From the NCBI RefSeq assembly GCF_003633685.1, contig NZ_RBKT01000001.1, positions 2,790,001-2,854,000 of the forward strand: a DNA stretch of 64,000 nucleotides. Reading direction: 5' to 3'. This document shows, one piece after another, positions 27,034-36,147 of the stretch. Under the pieces are notes generated by a model. The model did not search any database, had not been told where the DNA came from, and saw only the letters and a program-made list of their open reading frames with translations. Source of the DNA: Micromonospora pisi (GTDB taxonomy: Bacteria; Actinomycetota; Actinomycetes; Mycobacteriales; Micromonosporaceae). Within the stretch, counting starts at the first letter, position 1. Every line of letters starts with the position of its first letter. The translations under genes were made by a program, and so were the position numbers.

Positions 27034-27978
27034 TCAGAACAGCGCGCTGGCGAGCGCCCGACGGGCCCCGGCCACCGCCGGGTCGTCCGGACCGGCCACG
27101 GTGAACAGGGAGAGCAGGTGCCGCCGGATTCCCTCCCGGTCATCGCCCGAACTGCGCCGGACCAGGCCGACGAGCCGCGCGTACGCCTGCTCGGCCTGCC
27201 CGCTGAGCACCTCGATGTCGGCGGCCAGCAGGTTGGCCGCCACGTCGTCGGGCTTCTCGGCTGCGGCGGCGAGGGCGGCCGTCGGGTCGACTCCGGTCAC
27301 CCGCCGGGCCAGCGCGACGTGCGCCAGGCCCGCCTCGGCGGCGGCGTCCGCCGGGGCATCCGACAGGATCTTCTTGTACGCCTGCTCGGCGGCGTCCAGG
27401 TCACCGGTGATGAGTGCCTCGTCGGCCTCACCCAGCCGGGGATCCTCCGCGGTGGCCACTGCCGCTCCGCCGGCCTTGAGTACGGCGTCGATCCACTGTC
27501 GCAGCTGCGACTCGGGCACAACCCCGGAGAAGGCGTCGACCGGCTGACCGCCGATCACCGCGTAGACCATCGGGATGCCCTGCACCCGGAACATCTGGGC
27601 GATCCGGGGGTTGCTGTCCACGTCGATCTTGGCGAGCACCCAGGCGCCGCCGCCCTCTTCGGCCAACCGCTCCAGCACCGGCGAGAGCTGCTTGCACGGC
27701 TCGCACCACTCGGCCCAGAAGTCGATCACGACCGGTGTGGTCAGAGAGCGTTCCAGCACCTCCGACTGGAACGTCGCCTCGGTGACGTCGATGACCGCGA
27801 CGCCACCTCCGGCGACGCCACCTCCGGCGACGGCGCCGGACGGCGCGGCAGCGGGTGTGGAAGGGCTGGCCGGAGGCGTTCCGGCGGGTCGGGCGGTCGG
27901 CTGGGCGGCGCTGCGCAGCGCGCCGAGGTCTACCGCGCCGCGAGTGAAGATCGACGAGGTGATCCGTGGGTCGCTCAT
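27034..27978 (-). CDS. ybbN: YbbN/CnoX-type thioredoxin-TPR co-chaperone
   Basis: 314-residue cytoplasmic protein. A variable Ala/Pro/Gly linker (residues 25-61, with GGGVA repeats) leads into a thioredoxin domain with the CxxC motif C92-E-P-C95 in DFWAEWCEPCK, then tetratricopeptide-like helices from about 185 to the end. YbbN/CnoX proteins protect clients from oxidation and hand them to chaperones; the CxxC suggests real redox activity, unlike E. coli CnoX, where it is SxxC. ATG at 27978. It follows the broken membrane-protein gene by 6 bases. A GC-rich inverted repeat at 27012-27029 near its 3' end may terminate it. Confidence 0.88.
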   Translation of the reverse strand: MSDPRITSSIFTRGAVDLGALRSAAQPTARPAGTPPASPSTPAAAPSGAVAGGGVAGGGVAVIDVTEATFQSEVLERSLTTPVVIDFWAEWCEPCKQLSPVLERLAEEGGGAWVLAKIDVDSNPRIAQMFRVQGIPMVYAVIGGQPVDAFSGVVPESQLRQWIDAVLKAGGAAVATAEDPRLGEADEALITGDLDAAEQAYKKILSDAPADAAAEAGLAHVALARRVTGVDPTAALAAAAEKPDDVAANLLAADIEVLSGQAEQAYARLVGLVRRSSGDDREGIRRHLLSLFTVAGPDDPAVAGARRALASALF

Positions 27979-27984
27979 GGTTGT

Positions 27985-28360
27985 CTAGTCTCGCACGCGC
28001 GACGCCCAACCCAGACCCGCCGCCACGGCCGCGAACATCACCCCGGCCAGCGCCCATGGCACAAAAATCGGGAATAGATCCGGCCAGCGAGGTGGCGTGA
28101 GCGGGAACTGCCGCTCGACGAAGATCGGCAGATGGTCGCCGGCCAGCCACCAGGCCACCCTGGCGGCGACCAGTCCGACCATCGCGGCACTGGTCAGCAC
28201 CGGCAGGTACGACCACCGCGCCGCGCTGCCCCGACCACCCGCGTAGGCGGGCGGGCGGGCCCTGCCGACGTAGAGCCCGGCCGTCCTCGGCCCGCCGCCA
28301 CCCGTCGACGGTGACCATCAACACCAGCCCGCAGAGGGCGAGCACGTACGACCCCTGCCC
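27985..28360 (-). pseudogene. Frameshifted small membrane protein, 5' end at a hairpin repeat
   Basis: Two minus-strand frames fit together into one membrane protein. The upstream frame (from about 28360, GTG at 28345) reads SYVLALCGLVLMVTVDGWRR and then degenerates. The downstream frame to 27985 reads LYVGRARPPAYAGG, then SYLPVLTSAAMVGLVAARV and PDLFPIFVPWALAGVMFAA, giving two more membrane helices. The switch lies near 28270-28285 and needs a one-base change. The N-terminal frame runs straight into the 54-base hairpin repeat (28377-28430), so the start may be missing or displaced. Function unknown. An intact 71-residue protein from GTG 28200 is the alternative. Confidence 0.5.
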
Positions 28361-28376
28361 CCGCAGCCACCGCGAG

Positions 28377-28430
28377 GTTAGGAAGGGCCCCTTCCGCTAC
28401 CGAAAACGATAAGAAGGGGCCCTTCCTTAC
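28377..28430. repeat. 54-base GGAAGGGSCCCTT hairpin repeat, copy 2
   Basis: Same length and layout as copy 1: left arm begins GTTAGGAAGGGCCCCTT, right arm ends AAGGGGCCCTTCCTTAC, with about 17 paired bases. It stops six bases before the complement of the acyl-CoA mutase stop, and its far side abuts the broken membrane-protein gene. Confidence 0.9.
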
Positions 28431-28436
28431 CCGGGG

Positions 28437-30125
28437 TCAGAAGCGGGCGGGCTCGCGGTAGATGCCCCACTCGGCGCGGAGGGCGTCGCAGATCTCACCG
28501 AGGGTGGCCTCGGCGCGTACCGCGTCGAGCATCGCCGGGATCATGTTCTCCTCGGTCCGGGAGACCGCCACCATCCGGGCCAGGGCCGCCTCGACCCGGG
28601 CGGAGTCCCGGGCGTCCTTGCGTTCGGCGAGGACCCGACGCTGTTCCAGCTCCACCTCGTGCGAGATGCGCAGGATCTCCAGCTCCTTGGCGACCGTGCC
28701 GGTGTGCACGTTCACTCCGACGATCTTCTTGTCGCCCTTCTCCAACGCCTGCTGGTAGCTGAACGCCGCCTCGGCGATCTGGCCGGTGAACCAGCCGTCC
28801 TCGATCCCGCGCAGGATGCCGGAGGTCATCGGGCCGATGGTGTGCGGCCCGTCGCCACCGAGTTGACGGATCCGGGCGAAGATCTCCTCCGCCTCGGCCT
28901 CGATCCGGTCGGTGAGCGCCTCGACGTACCAGGAGCCGCCGAGCGGGTCGGCGACGTTGGTGACACCGATCTCCTCCATCAGCACCTGCTGGGTACGGAG
29001 GGCGATCTCGGCCGAGGAGTCGGTCGGCAACGCCAGCGTCTCGTCGAGGGCGTTCGTGTGCAGCGAGTTGGTGCCGCCGAGCACCGCCGCGAGCGCCTCC
29101 ACCGCGGTCCGTACGACGTTGTTGACCGGCTGCTGTGCGGTCAGCGAGACGCCGGCGGTCTGGGTGTGGAAGCGCAGCCAGAGCGCCCGTTCGTCGGTGG
29201 CGCCGTAGACCTCGCGCAGCCACCGGGCCCAGATCCTGCGGGCCGCCCGGAACTTGGCGATCTCCTCGAAGAAGTCGAGGTGGGCGTCGAAGAAGAAGCT
29301 GAGACCGGGGGCGAAGACGTTCACGTCGAGTCCCCGGGAGAGTCCGAGTTCGACATAGCCGAAGCCGTCCGCGAGGGTGTACGCCAACTCCTGCGCGGCG
29401 GTCGAGCCGGCCTCCCGGATGTGGTAGCCGGAGACCGACAGCGGCTTGTAGCGCGGGATCTCCTGCGCGCAGTACGCCATCAGGTCGCCGATCAGACGCA
29501 GGTGCGGCTCGGGGGCGAAGAGCCACTCCTTCTGCGCGATGTACTCCTTGAAGATGTCGGTCTGCAGGGTGCCGTCCAGCTTGGACAGGTCGGCGCCCTG
29601 CCGCTCGGCGGCGACCAGGTACATGCAGAAGACCGGGACGGCCGGGCCCGAGATGGTCATCGAGGTGGTGGTGCCGGCCAGGTCGATGCCGTCGAAGAGG
29701 TTCTCCATGTCGACGGCCGAGTCGACGGCGACCCCGCAGTGCCCGACCTCGCCGAGCGACTGGGCGTCGTCGGAGTCGCGTCCCATCAGGGTCGGCATGT
29801 CGAAGGCGACGGAGAGGCCGCCACCGCCGGCGCCGAGGATCATCTTGTAGCGCTCGTTGGTCTGCTGGGCGTTGCCGAAGCCGGCGAACTGCCGGATGGT
29901 CCAGGTCCGGCCCCGGTAGCCGGTCGGATAGAGACCCCGGGTGTACGGGTACTCGCCCGGCCAGCCGATCCGCTCGAAGCCGGGGTGGTCGGTGCCGGCT
30001 GGCGGTCCGTAGACCGGTTCGACGGGCATGCCGGACAGGGTGGTGAAGTCGGCGTCGCGTTTGCGGGCCGTGTCATACCGGGCCTGCCAACGGGCCCGGC
30101 CGGCATCGATCTCGTCGGCGTTCAT
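28437..30125 (-). CDS. Acyl-CoA mutase large subunit (methylmalonyl/isobutyryl-CoA mutase type)
   Basis: 562-residue substrate-binding subunit of a coenzyme-B12 mutase. The TIM-barrel signature is clear ([73 protein letters not shown]). The C-terminal B12-binding domain (DxHxxG) is absent, so it needs a separate small subunit, as in IcmA/IcmB or HcmA/HcmB; none is in the window. YPTGYRG near residue 70 resembles ICM-like enzymes more than classical methylmalonyl-CoA mutase (YATMY), so the substrate is open. ATG 30125 has GAGGAGGAG at 8 bases; the open frame further upstream is not used. MeaB is encoded 0.9 kb upstream. Confidence 0.9.
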   Translation of the reverse strand: MNADEIDAGRARWQARYDTARKRDADFTTLSGMPVEPVYGPPAGTDHPGFERIGWPGEYPYTRGLYPTGYRGRTWTIRQFAGFGNAQQTNERYKMILGAGGGGLSVAFDMPTLMGRDSDDAQSLGEVGHCGVAVDSAVDMENLFDGIDLAGTTTSMTISGPAVPVFCMYLVAAERQGADLSKLDGTLQTDIFKEYIAQKEWLFAPEPHLRLIGDLMAYCAQEIPRYKPLSVSGYHIREAGSTAAQELAYTLADGFGYVELGLSRGLDVNVFAPGLSFFFDAHLDFFEEIAKFRAARRIWARWLREVYGATDERALWLRFHTQTAGVSLTAQQPVNNVVRTAVEALAAVLGGTNSLHTNALDETLALPTDSSAEIALRTQQVLMEEIGVTNVADPLGGSWYVEALTDRIEAEAEEIFARIRQLGGDGPHTIGPMTSGILRGIEDGWFTGQIAEAAFSYQQALEKGDKKIVGVNVHTGTVAKELEILRISHEVELEQRRVLAERKDARDSARVEAALARMVAVSRTEENMIPAMLDAVRAEATLGEICDALRAEWGIYREPARF

Positions 30126-30178
30126 CCGGAGTGCTCCTCCTCGAGTCCTCGACTGCAGGTCGAGCATAGAGGGCGTTC

Positions 30179-30194
30179 CTGAACGATCGCTAAG
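30179..30194. promoter_or_regulatory. Near-palindrome CTGAACGATCGCTAAG, shared operator candidate (site 1)
   Basis: Lies 54 bases upstream of the mutase start. Its reverse complement CTTAGCGATCGTTCAG matches 13 of 16 bases of the sequence at 33209-33224 (CTTAACGATTGTTCGG) in the thiolase/epimerase promoter. The CGATCG-centred symmetry is typical of TetR-family operators. No other copy was found in the window. Confidence 0.5.
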
Positions 30195-30302
30195 CCAGCA
30201 TGCCGGTCAGGACCTTCCGCCACCGGATCGGCGGAGATCCGGGGGCGAAAGGTCCCAGAACAATGGCAATTAGGTAACTGGCCGACCTACCGGCGTACCG
30301 GC

Positions 30303-30728
30303 TCAGGCTCCGGCTGCCGGCGCCGGCAGTTCGATGTCGTCGACGTTCACGTTCACCTCGGTCACCTGGAGGCCGTACTTCTCGACCGCCTCGATCACCT
30401 TGACCCGTACCGCCTCGGTCACCTCGCCCACGACCTGGCCAGCCTCGATCACGATGACGATGTTGATGACGGCGGCGGTGCCCTTCACCTCCACCGAGAC
30501 GCCGCGTCCGGCGTCCCCCACCTCGTCCAGCCCGACCCGGTCCAGCACGCTGTTGAAGAACCGGGACACGTCCCCACCGAGATCGGCGACGCCCGGCACC
30601 TCGCGGGCCGCCGTACCGGCGATCTTCTCCACGACCTCCTCGGAGATCGCGGTGGTGCCGCGCGGCGCCGCAGTGGCCTCCGCTGCGGTCCCGGCGTCGC
30701 CCGTGGTGTTCTGCACAACCTCGCTCAT
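30303..30728 (-). CDS. Asp23/Gls24 family envelope stress protein
   Basis: 141-residue Asp23/Gls24 (DUF322) protein. The core runs from ISEEVVEKIAGTAAREVPGVADL through VSVEVKGTAAVINIVIVIEAG to the C-terminal VNVNVDDIELP, typical of the family. In Firmicutes, Asp23 proteins coat the membrane near the envelope; in actinomycetes several paralogues are usual and their role is unclear. ATG 30728 follows GGGGAGAAG. It lies between meaB and the mutase, on the same strand, but with gaps of about 270 and 180 bases, so co-transcription is uncertain. Confidence 0.88.
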   Translation of the reverse strand: MSEVVQNTTGDAGTAAEATAAPRGTTAISEEVVEKIAGTAAREVPGVADLGGDVSRFFNSVLDRVGLDEVGDAGRGVSVEVKGTAAVINIVIVIEAGQVVGEVTEAVRVKVIEAVEKYGLQVTEVNVNVDDIELPAPAAGA

Positions 30729-30998
30729 GCTTGCTTCTCCCCTGGTCTCGGCGCCGACCCGGCGCCCTGCGCGATCAGGGAGCCTACTCGCCAGTCCCCG
30801 GGCACGGAGTCACCTGACGGACAGTGTCCACCTGGGACGGAGCTGTCCTGGCAGGTCCGGGACCGTCCTCAGGCGCCGGTCGGCGCCGCCCGCCCCGGTG
30901 CCGGCGCCCCGACGCGGACGCCGACGGCCCGGACCGGACGAGTTCGGCGGCACCGTCCAACAGGGCGGTTCGGCGTCGCGGGTGCCGCCGCCTCCACC

Positions 30999-31972
30999 TC
31001 AGCCGGCGGCGCGCTGGTCCAGCTCCGCGAGCAGGTCACCGGCGGCGGCGTACGGATCCAGCGAACCGTCGGCGACCTTGGCGGCGAGGGTGGCGAGTCC
31101 GGTGCCGGCGTGCAACGAGCCGATCCGGGCCCGCAACACACCGAGCGCGATCGCCTCCACCTCGGCGGCGGCCCGCGCCTCGCGGCGACGCCGCAGTTCG
31201 TCGTGCTCGACCAGCCAGGCCCGGTGCCGTTCGACCGCGCCGAGGATGTCGTCGATCCCCTCGGGGCGGGCCGCGACCGCGCGGACCACCTGCGGACGCC
31301 ACTGCCCGGGGCCACGCTCGCCGAGGGCGATCATCCCCTGGATGTCGCGGACCGTGGCGTCGGCGCCGTCCCGGTCGGCCTTGTTGATGACAAAGACGTC
31401 GGCGATCTCCAGGATGCCCGCCTTGACCGCCTGGATCGCGTCGCCCATGCCGGGCGCGAGCAGCACCAGCGTGGTGTCCGCGAGCGAGGCGACCTCGACC
31501 TCGGCCTGTCCGACGCCGACCGTCTCGACCAGCACCACGTCGCAGCCGGCCCCCTCCAGCACCCGTACCGCCTGGGGCGTCGCCGCGGCCAGTCCGCCGA
31601 GGTGCCCCCGGCTGGACATGGACCGGATGAAGACACCCGGGTCGGTGGCGTGCTCCTGCATCCGTACCCGGTCGCCGAGGATCGCCCCGCCGGTGAACGG
31701 ACTCGACGGGTCGACGGCGAGCACCCCGACCCGGCGGCCCTCGGCCCGCAGGGACCGGACCAGCTCGTTGGTGGTGGTCGACTTGCCCACCCCGGGCGCG
31801 CCGGTCAGCCCGATCACCTGGGCCCGCCCGGTGTACGGCGCGAGTGCCGCGGCCACCTGCGGCAGCAGTTCGTCGCCGGACTCGACCAGGGTGATCAGAC
31901 GCGCCACCGCCCGGGCATCACCGTCGCGTGCCCGGGCGACCAGCAGCGGTACGTCGCGACCGCGTCGCACCG

Positions 31973-31976
<4 letters not shown>
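30999..31976 (-). CDS. meaB: MeaB, mutase-associated GTPase chaperone
   Basis: 325-residue G3E-family GTPase that gates loading of adenosylcobalamin and protects acyl-CoA mutases. Walker A is GAPGVGKST at 59-67; [36 protein letters not shown] and the NKADRDGAD guanine-specificity motif are all present. The GTG start overlaps the thiolase stop (GTGA), so the two are translationally coupled. The mutase subunit encoded downstream at 28437 is its probable client. It is the full family length, with no mutase fusion. Confidence 0.93.
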
Positions 31977-33172
<1,196 letters not shown>

Positions 33173-33208
33173 GACTCTCCGCCTCCGAGGGGTGGGCCGA
33201 TCGTGCAC

Positions 33209-33224
33209 CTTAACGATTGTTCGG
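33209..33224. promoter_or_regulatory. Near-palindrome CTTAACGATTGTTCGG, shared operator candidate (site 2)
   Basis: Sits in the 65-base divergent promoter between the thiolase (start 33172) and epimerase (start 33238) genes, so one bound protein could control both. It matches the site at 30179-30194 at 13 of 16 positions when reversed; the differences are all transitions. Confidence 0.5.
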
Positions 33225-33225
33225 C

Positions 33226-33231
33226 CAGACT
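33226..33231 (+). promoter_or_regulatory. Possible leaderless -10 (CAGACT) for epimerase
   Basis: CAGACT followed by exactly six bases and the ATG at 33238. There is no ribosome site in front of this gene, which fits a leaderless mRNA, common in actinomycetes. Confidence 0.35.
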
Positions 33232-33237
33232 AGCGCC

Positions 33238-33711
33238 ATGGCAGAAGAGCACCCCGACGAGACCGCTGCGGACTACGTCACAGACATCGGCCTCCGACGT
33301 ATCGACCACGTCGGTGTAGCGGTCGCCGACCTTGACACCGCGATCGAGTTCTACCAGCGGGTCTTCGGCATGAGGTGCGTACACACCGAAGTCAACGCCG
33401 AACAGGGCGTACGCGAGGCGATGCTCCAGGTCGGGCCGACCCCCGACGGCGGCCACCTGCAGCTACTCGCACCGCTGTCATCGGAGTCGACGATCGCGAA
33501 GTTCCTCGACCGGTCCGGGCCGGGCGTGCAGCAGGTGGCGTACACGGTGGTGGACGTGGACGTGGCCAGCGCCGTCCTGCGCGAGCGGGGCATGCGCCTG
33601 CTCTTCGACACCCCGCGACGCGGCACCGCCGGCTCGCGGATCAACTTCGTGCACCCGAAGGACGCCGGCGGGGTGCTGGTCGAACTGGTGGAACCCGCCG
33701 CCCAGCACTGA
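33238..33711 (+). CDS. mce: Methylmalonyl-CoA epimerase
   Basis: 157-residue glyoxalase-fold enzyme interconverting (2R)- and (2S)-methylmalonyl-CoA between propionyl-CoA carboxylase and the B12 mutase. Metal ligands visible are His24 (RIDHVGVAV), His73 (GGHLQLL) and Glu149 (GVLVELVEP). ATG 33238 is chosen from the family N-terminus and a -10-like hexamer six bases upstream; an open extension to 33217 has no support. Together with meaB and the mutase subunit it marks this region as a methylmalonyl-CoA handling locus, and it shares a candidate operator with the thiolase. Confidence 0.93.
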   Translation: MAEEHPDETAADYVTDIGLRRIDHVGVAVADLDTAIEFYQRVFGMRCVHTEVNAEQGVREAMLQVGPTPDGGHLQLLAPLSSESTIAKFLDRSGPGVQQVAYTVVDVDVASAVLRERGMRLLFDTPRRGTAGSRINFVHPKDAGGVLVELVEPAAQH

Positions 33712-33828
33712 ACCGGCGCACGGCGCTGAACCCACGCACGGCACTGAACCGCGTACGTGCTGGGGCACCGCTGGCGGACCGGTCGGGGGGAGCCGGCCGG
33801 TCCGCCAGCGGGCTGCGGTGGGGCCGGG

Positions 33829-34710
33829 TCAGGCCGGCACGGTGTCGTACGAGCGGATCAGGTCGGCCGGCAGCGGCTCCAGGTCGGTCGCGCGCAGGAA
33901 GTCGCCGAGGGTGGTGCCGGTGCACTCGGAGTCGACGTTGCGCGCACCCGCGCGTACCTCGACGTCACGGCGGTTCACCGCCCGGAAGTCGATGGAGAAG
34001 CGCGTCCTGCCGGAGGTGTTCGGCACGGTGGTGTGCAGTTGTGCACCGGAGAAGAGCAGCACACCGCCGGGCGGGGTGATGACCCGGATGTCCGGCTCGC
34101 GGTTGATCTGTTCCTCGGCCTCCGGCTGCTTGCGCGTCTCCATGTCGACCTGCTGCGCGGCGGCGGTACGCCCGTGCGCCACCCACTGCGCGTAGTTGTA
34201 GTCGCGGGAACTGTTGCGCACCCCGGCGTCGAAGTACGGCGGATGGAAGGCCATCACGTTGGCCTCTTCGACGTCGTACACCGGCATCCAGAAGTTGAGC
34301 TGCGACATCGGGGCGGAGAACCAGGTGTCCCGGTGGGACTCGAACTGGAGGGTGAGGCCGGCGTTGAGGTACTCGCTGGTCATGCTCCGCAACCGGGGTA
34401 CGTCGAAGTAGGTCTGCTCCAGGTCGGCGCCGAGATCGGCGAGCATGCCCCGGACCAGTTCCTTGCTACGCGGGTGGTTGATGAAGGTCGGTTTGAGGTC
34501 GGCCAGCACCCGTACGTAGTCGGGTCCGGCGAGGTGGTGTTGCGCGTCCGGCGGGAAGTGCGGCGCGAACGCCGACTCCGCCATCTCCCGGGCGAAGGCG
34601 ACCAGTGCCATCGAGTGCGGGGTGGGCGAGTAGACGAACAGGTCTCCGCCGAAAAGCTTGCGCCGCCGCTCGTCGTCGGACATGGGCGAATCGAAGTACA
34701 CCACCGTCAT
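33829..34710 (-). CDS. 2OG-Fe(II) dioxygenase-like protein
   Basis: 293 residues of the phytanoyl-CoA dioxygenase-like / cupin fold. The likely iron triad is His126 and Asp128 (SHRD) and His226 (SGAQLHTTVPNTSGR), with Arg237/Ser239 as the 2-oxoglutarate contact (RTRFSIDF). The spacing of about 98 residues between HxD and the distal His fits the family. Substrate unknown; no biosynthetic genes adjoin it. ATG 34710 follows AGGAGG by six bases; the open frame upstream to 34764 is not used. It is convergent with the epimerase gene and divergent from the F420-type oxidoreductase gene. Confidence 0.75.
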   Translation of the reverse strand: MTVVYFDSPMSDDERRRKLFGGDLFVYSPTPHSMALVAFAREMAESAFAPHFPPDAQHHLAGPDYVRVLADLKPTFINHPRSKELVRGMLADLGADLEQTYFDVPRLRSMTSEYLNAGLTLQFESHRDTWFSAPMSQLNFWMPVYDVEEANVMAFHPPYFDAGVRNSSRDYNYAQWVAHGRTAAAQQVDMETRKQPEAEEQINREPDIRVITPPGGVLLFSGAQLHTTVPNTSGRTRFSIDFRAVNRRDVEVRAGARNVDSECTGTTLGDFLRATDLEPLPADLIRSYDTVPA

Positions 34711-34870
34711 AGCGGCCTCCTGCGCGAAGGGATCCCAGCCGGGGGTCACGGTAAGCCGCACCACCGTGAACCCGAAAGGACCTCCGGGACGGACCTGAGC
34801 CGGTTGTCGACAATCCGACTTGGGCGCGACCGTCGCCGCGAAGACCGGCCGTAGGTCGCACCGGTCCGCC

Positions 34871-34876
34871 TACAGT
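34871..34876 (+). promoter_or_regulatory. Likely leaderless -10 (TACAGT)
   Basis: TACAGT fits the actinobacterial -10 pattern TANNNT and lies exactly six bases before ATG 34883, which has no ribosome site. This suggests leaderless translation of the oxidoreductase. Confidence 0.45.
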
Positions 34877-34882
34877 CTGGCG

Positions 34883-35833
34883 ATGCCCCCGCTCCCGTTC
34901 CGCTTCACCGCCTCGATGCCGCCGCTGAACCGGCCGGTGCCGCAGTGGCGCGACGAGATCCGCCGGATCGAACAGCTCGGCTTCAGCTCGGTGTCGGTCT
35001 CCGACCACTTCACCGGCGGCTGGGCGATGGACCCGCTGGTGGCGATGACCGTGGCGGCCGAGGCGACCACCCGGCTCCGGGTGCTCGGCATGGTCTTCTG
35101 CAACGACTTCCGGCACCCGGTGCTGCTGCACAAGTCGATGGCGAACCTCGACGTCTTCTCCGGTGGCCGGGTGGAGGTCGGGCTCGGCGCCGGCTGGCTA
35201 CGCGACGACCACGACGCGGCCGGGCTCCCGTTCGACCCGGCCGGGGTACGCGTCGACCGCCTGGCCGAGGCGATCGAGGTGGTCACCGGCCTCTTCGGCG
35301 ACAAGCCGGTGACCTTCACCGGCCAGCACTACCAGCTCACCGAACTCGACGGCCTGCCCAAGCCGGTGCAGCGGCCCCGGCCTCCCCTGTTGGTCGGTGG
35401 TGGCAGCCGTCGGGTGCTCGAACTGGCCGGCCGCACGGCCGACATCGTCGGGGTCAACCCACGGCTCGCGCCGGACGTGGACCCGCTCGCCGCCGTCGCC
35501 GAGATGAGCCCGGAGCGGATGGACCGGAAGGTGGCCTGGGCCCGGGACGCCGCGCTCGCCGCCGGCCGCGATCCGGGCGCGCTCGAGTTCCAGTTGCGGA
35601 TGTTCGACGTACGGGTGAACCACCGAGGGGTCGAGCACCGCTCCACGTCGAGCCACGCCGCACTCGCCGACCCGGCCGCGCTCGCCGCCTCCCCGTCGGT
35701 GCTGCACGGCGAGGTCGAGGAGTGTGTGGAGAAGTTGCTCGCCCTGCGCGAGCGGTACGGCATCAACTACCTGCACCTCGGCGGCAACCTGGAGGCGGCG
35801 GCCCCGATCGTGGCGCGGCTCGCCGGCCGCTGA
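34883..35833 (+). CDS. LLM-class F420-dependent oxidoreductase
   Basis: 316-residue luciferase-like monooxygenase-fold protein of the TIGR03621 type. Signature stretches are EQLGFSSVSVSDHF, EATTRLRVLGMVFCNDFRHPVLL, SGGRVEVGLGAGW and PRPPLLVGGGSRRVLELAGRTADIVG. Proteins of this class in actinomycetes use F420 more often than FMN, but the cofactor is inferred. The start at 34883 is chosen from the -10-like TACAGT six bases upstream; the open frame to 34820 lacks support. Substrate unknown. Confidence 0.86.
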   Translation: MPPLPFRFTASMPPLNRPVPQWRDEIRRIEQLGFSSVSVSDHFTGGWAMDPLVAMTVAAEATTRLRVLGMVFCNDFRHPVLLHKSMANLDVFSGGRVEVGLGAGWLRDDHDAAGLPFDPAGVRVDRLAEAIEVVTGLFGDKPVTFTGQHYQLTELDGLPKPVQRPRPPLLVGGGSRRVLELAGRTADIVGVNPRLAPDVDPLAAVAEMSPERMDRKVAWARDAALAAGRDPGALEFQLRMFDVRVNHRGVEHRSTSSHAALADPAALAASPSVLHGEVEECVEKLLALRERYGINYLHLGGNLEAAAPIVARLAGR

Positions 35834-36147
35834 TCCGCCGACCGGTGACCTGGTACGTGACAACTATTCCGGTGATCGACTGATTGCCTTTCCACCGGTT
35901 CGATCGAGGTCTATTCGCTCGTTCAGGCAAACGTCGGTGTCCGTTGGGACCTACGACGGGAAAGGAACGGCACCTGGTCTCGTCGATCCCCGCCGGGCAG
36001 CCGGAACACCCGTCGCCGACCCCGGGAGCTGGCAAGATCACGCCAGCGTACGCCAGGCCGGGCGTCCCTCGTTGACCATGTGAACGGCGCGTGATAACGC
36101 CGGTCAGCTCTTGCGAAGGCCCCCGGTGTGTCTGCAAGTATGTCCCA
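35834..36147. other. 314-base intergenic region before coiled-coil locus
   Basis: No gene or strong hairpin is visible. The last 20 bases hold a -10-like AAGTAT in front of the coiled-coil gene; the rest is unremarkable except for an AT-richer patch near 35865-35925. Confidence 0.45.
36136..36141 (+). promoter_or_regulatory. Possible leaderless -10 (AAGTAT)
   Basis: AAGTAT lies exactly six bases before ATG 36148 and no ribosome site is present, the same layout as the two preceding plus-strand genes. Confidence 0.35.

Noticed and set aside
33829-35833. Natural-product gene cluster around the 2OG oxygenase and F420-type oxidoreductase
   Set aside because: No core biosynthetic, transport or resistance genes adjoin; neighbours are metabolic and cytoskeletal.
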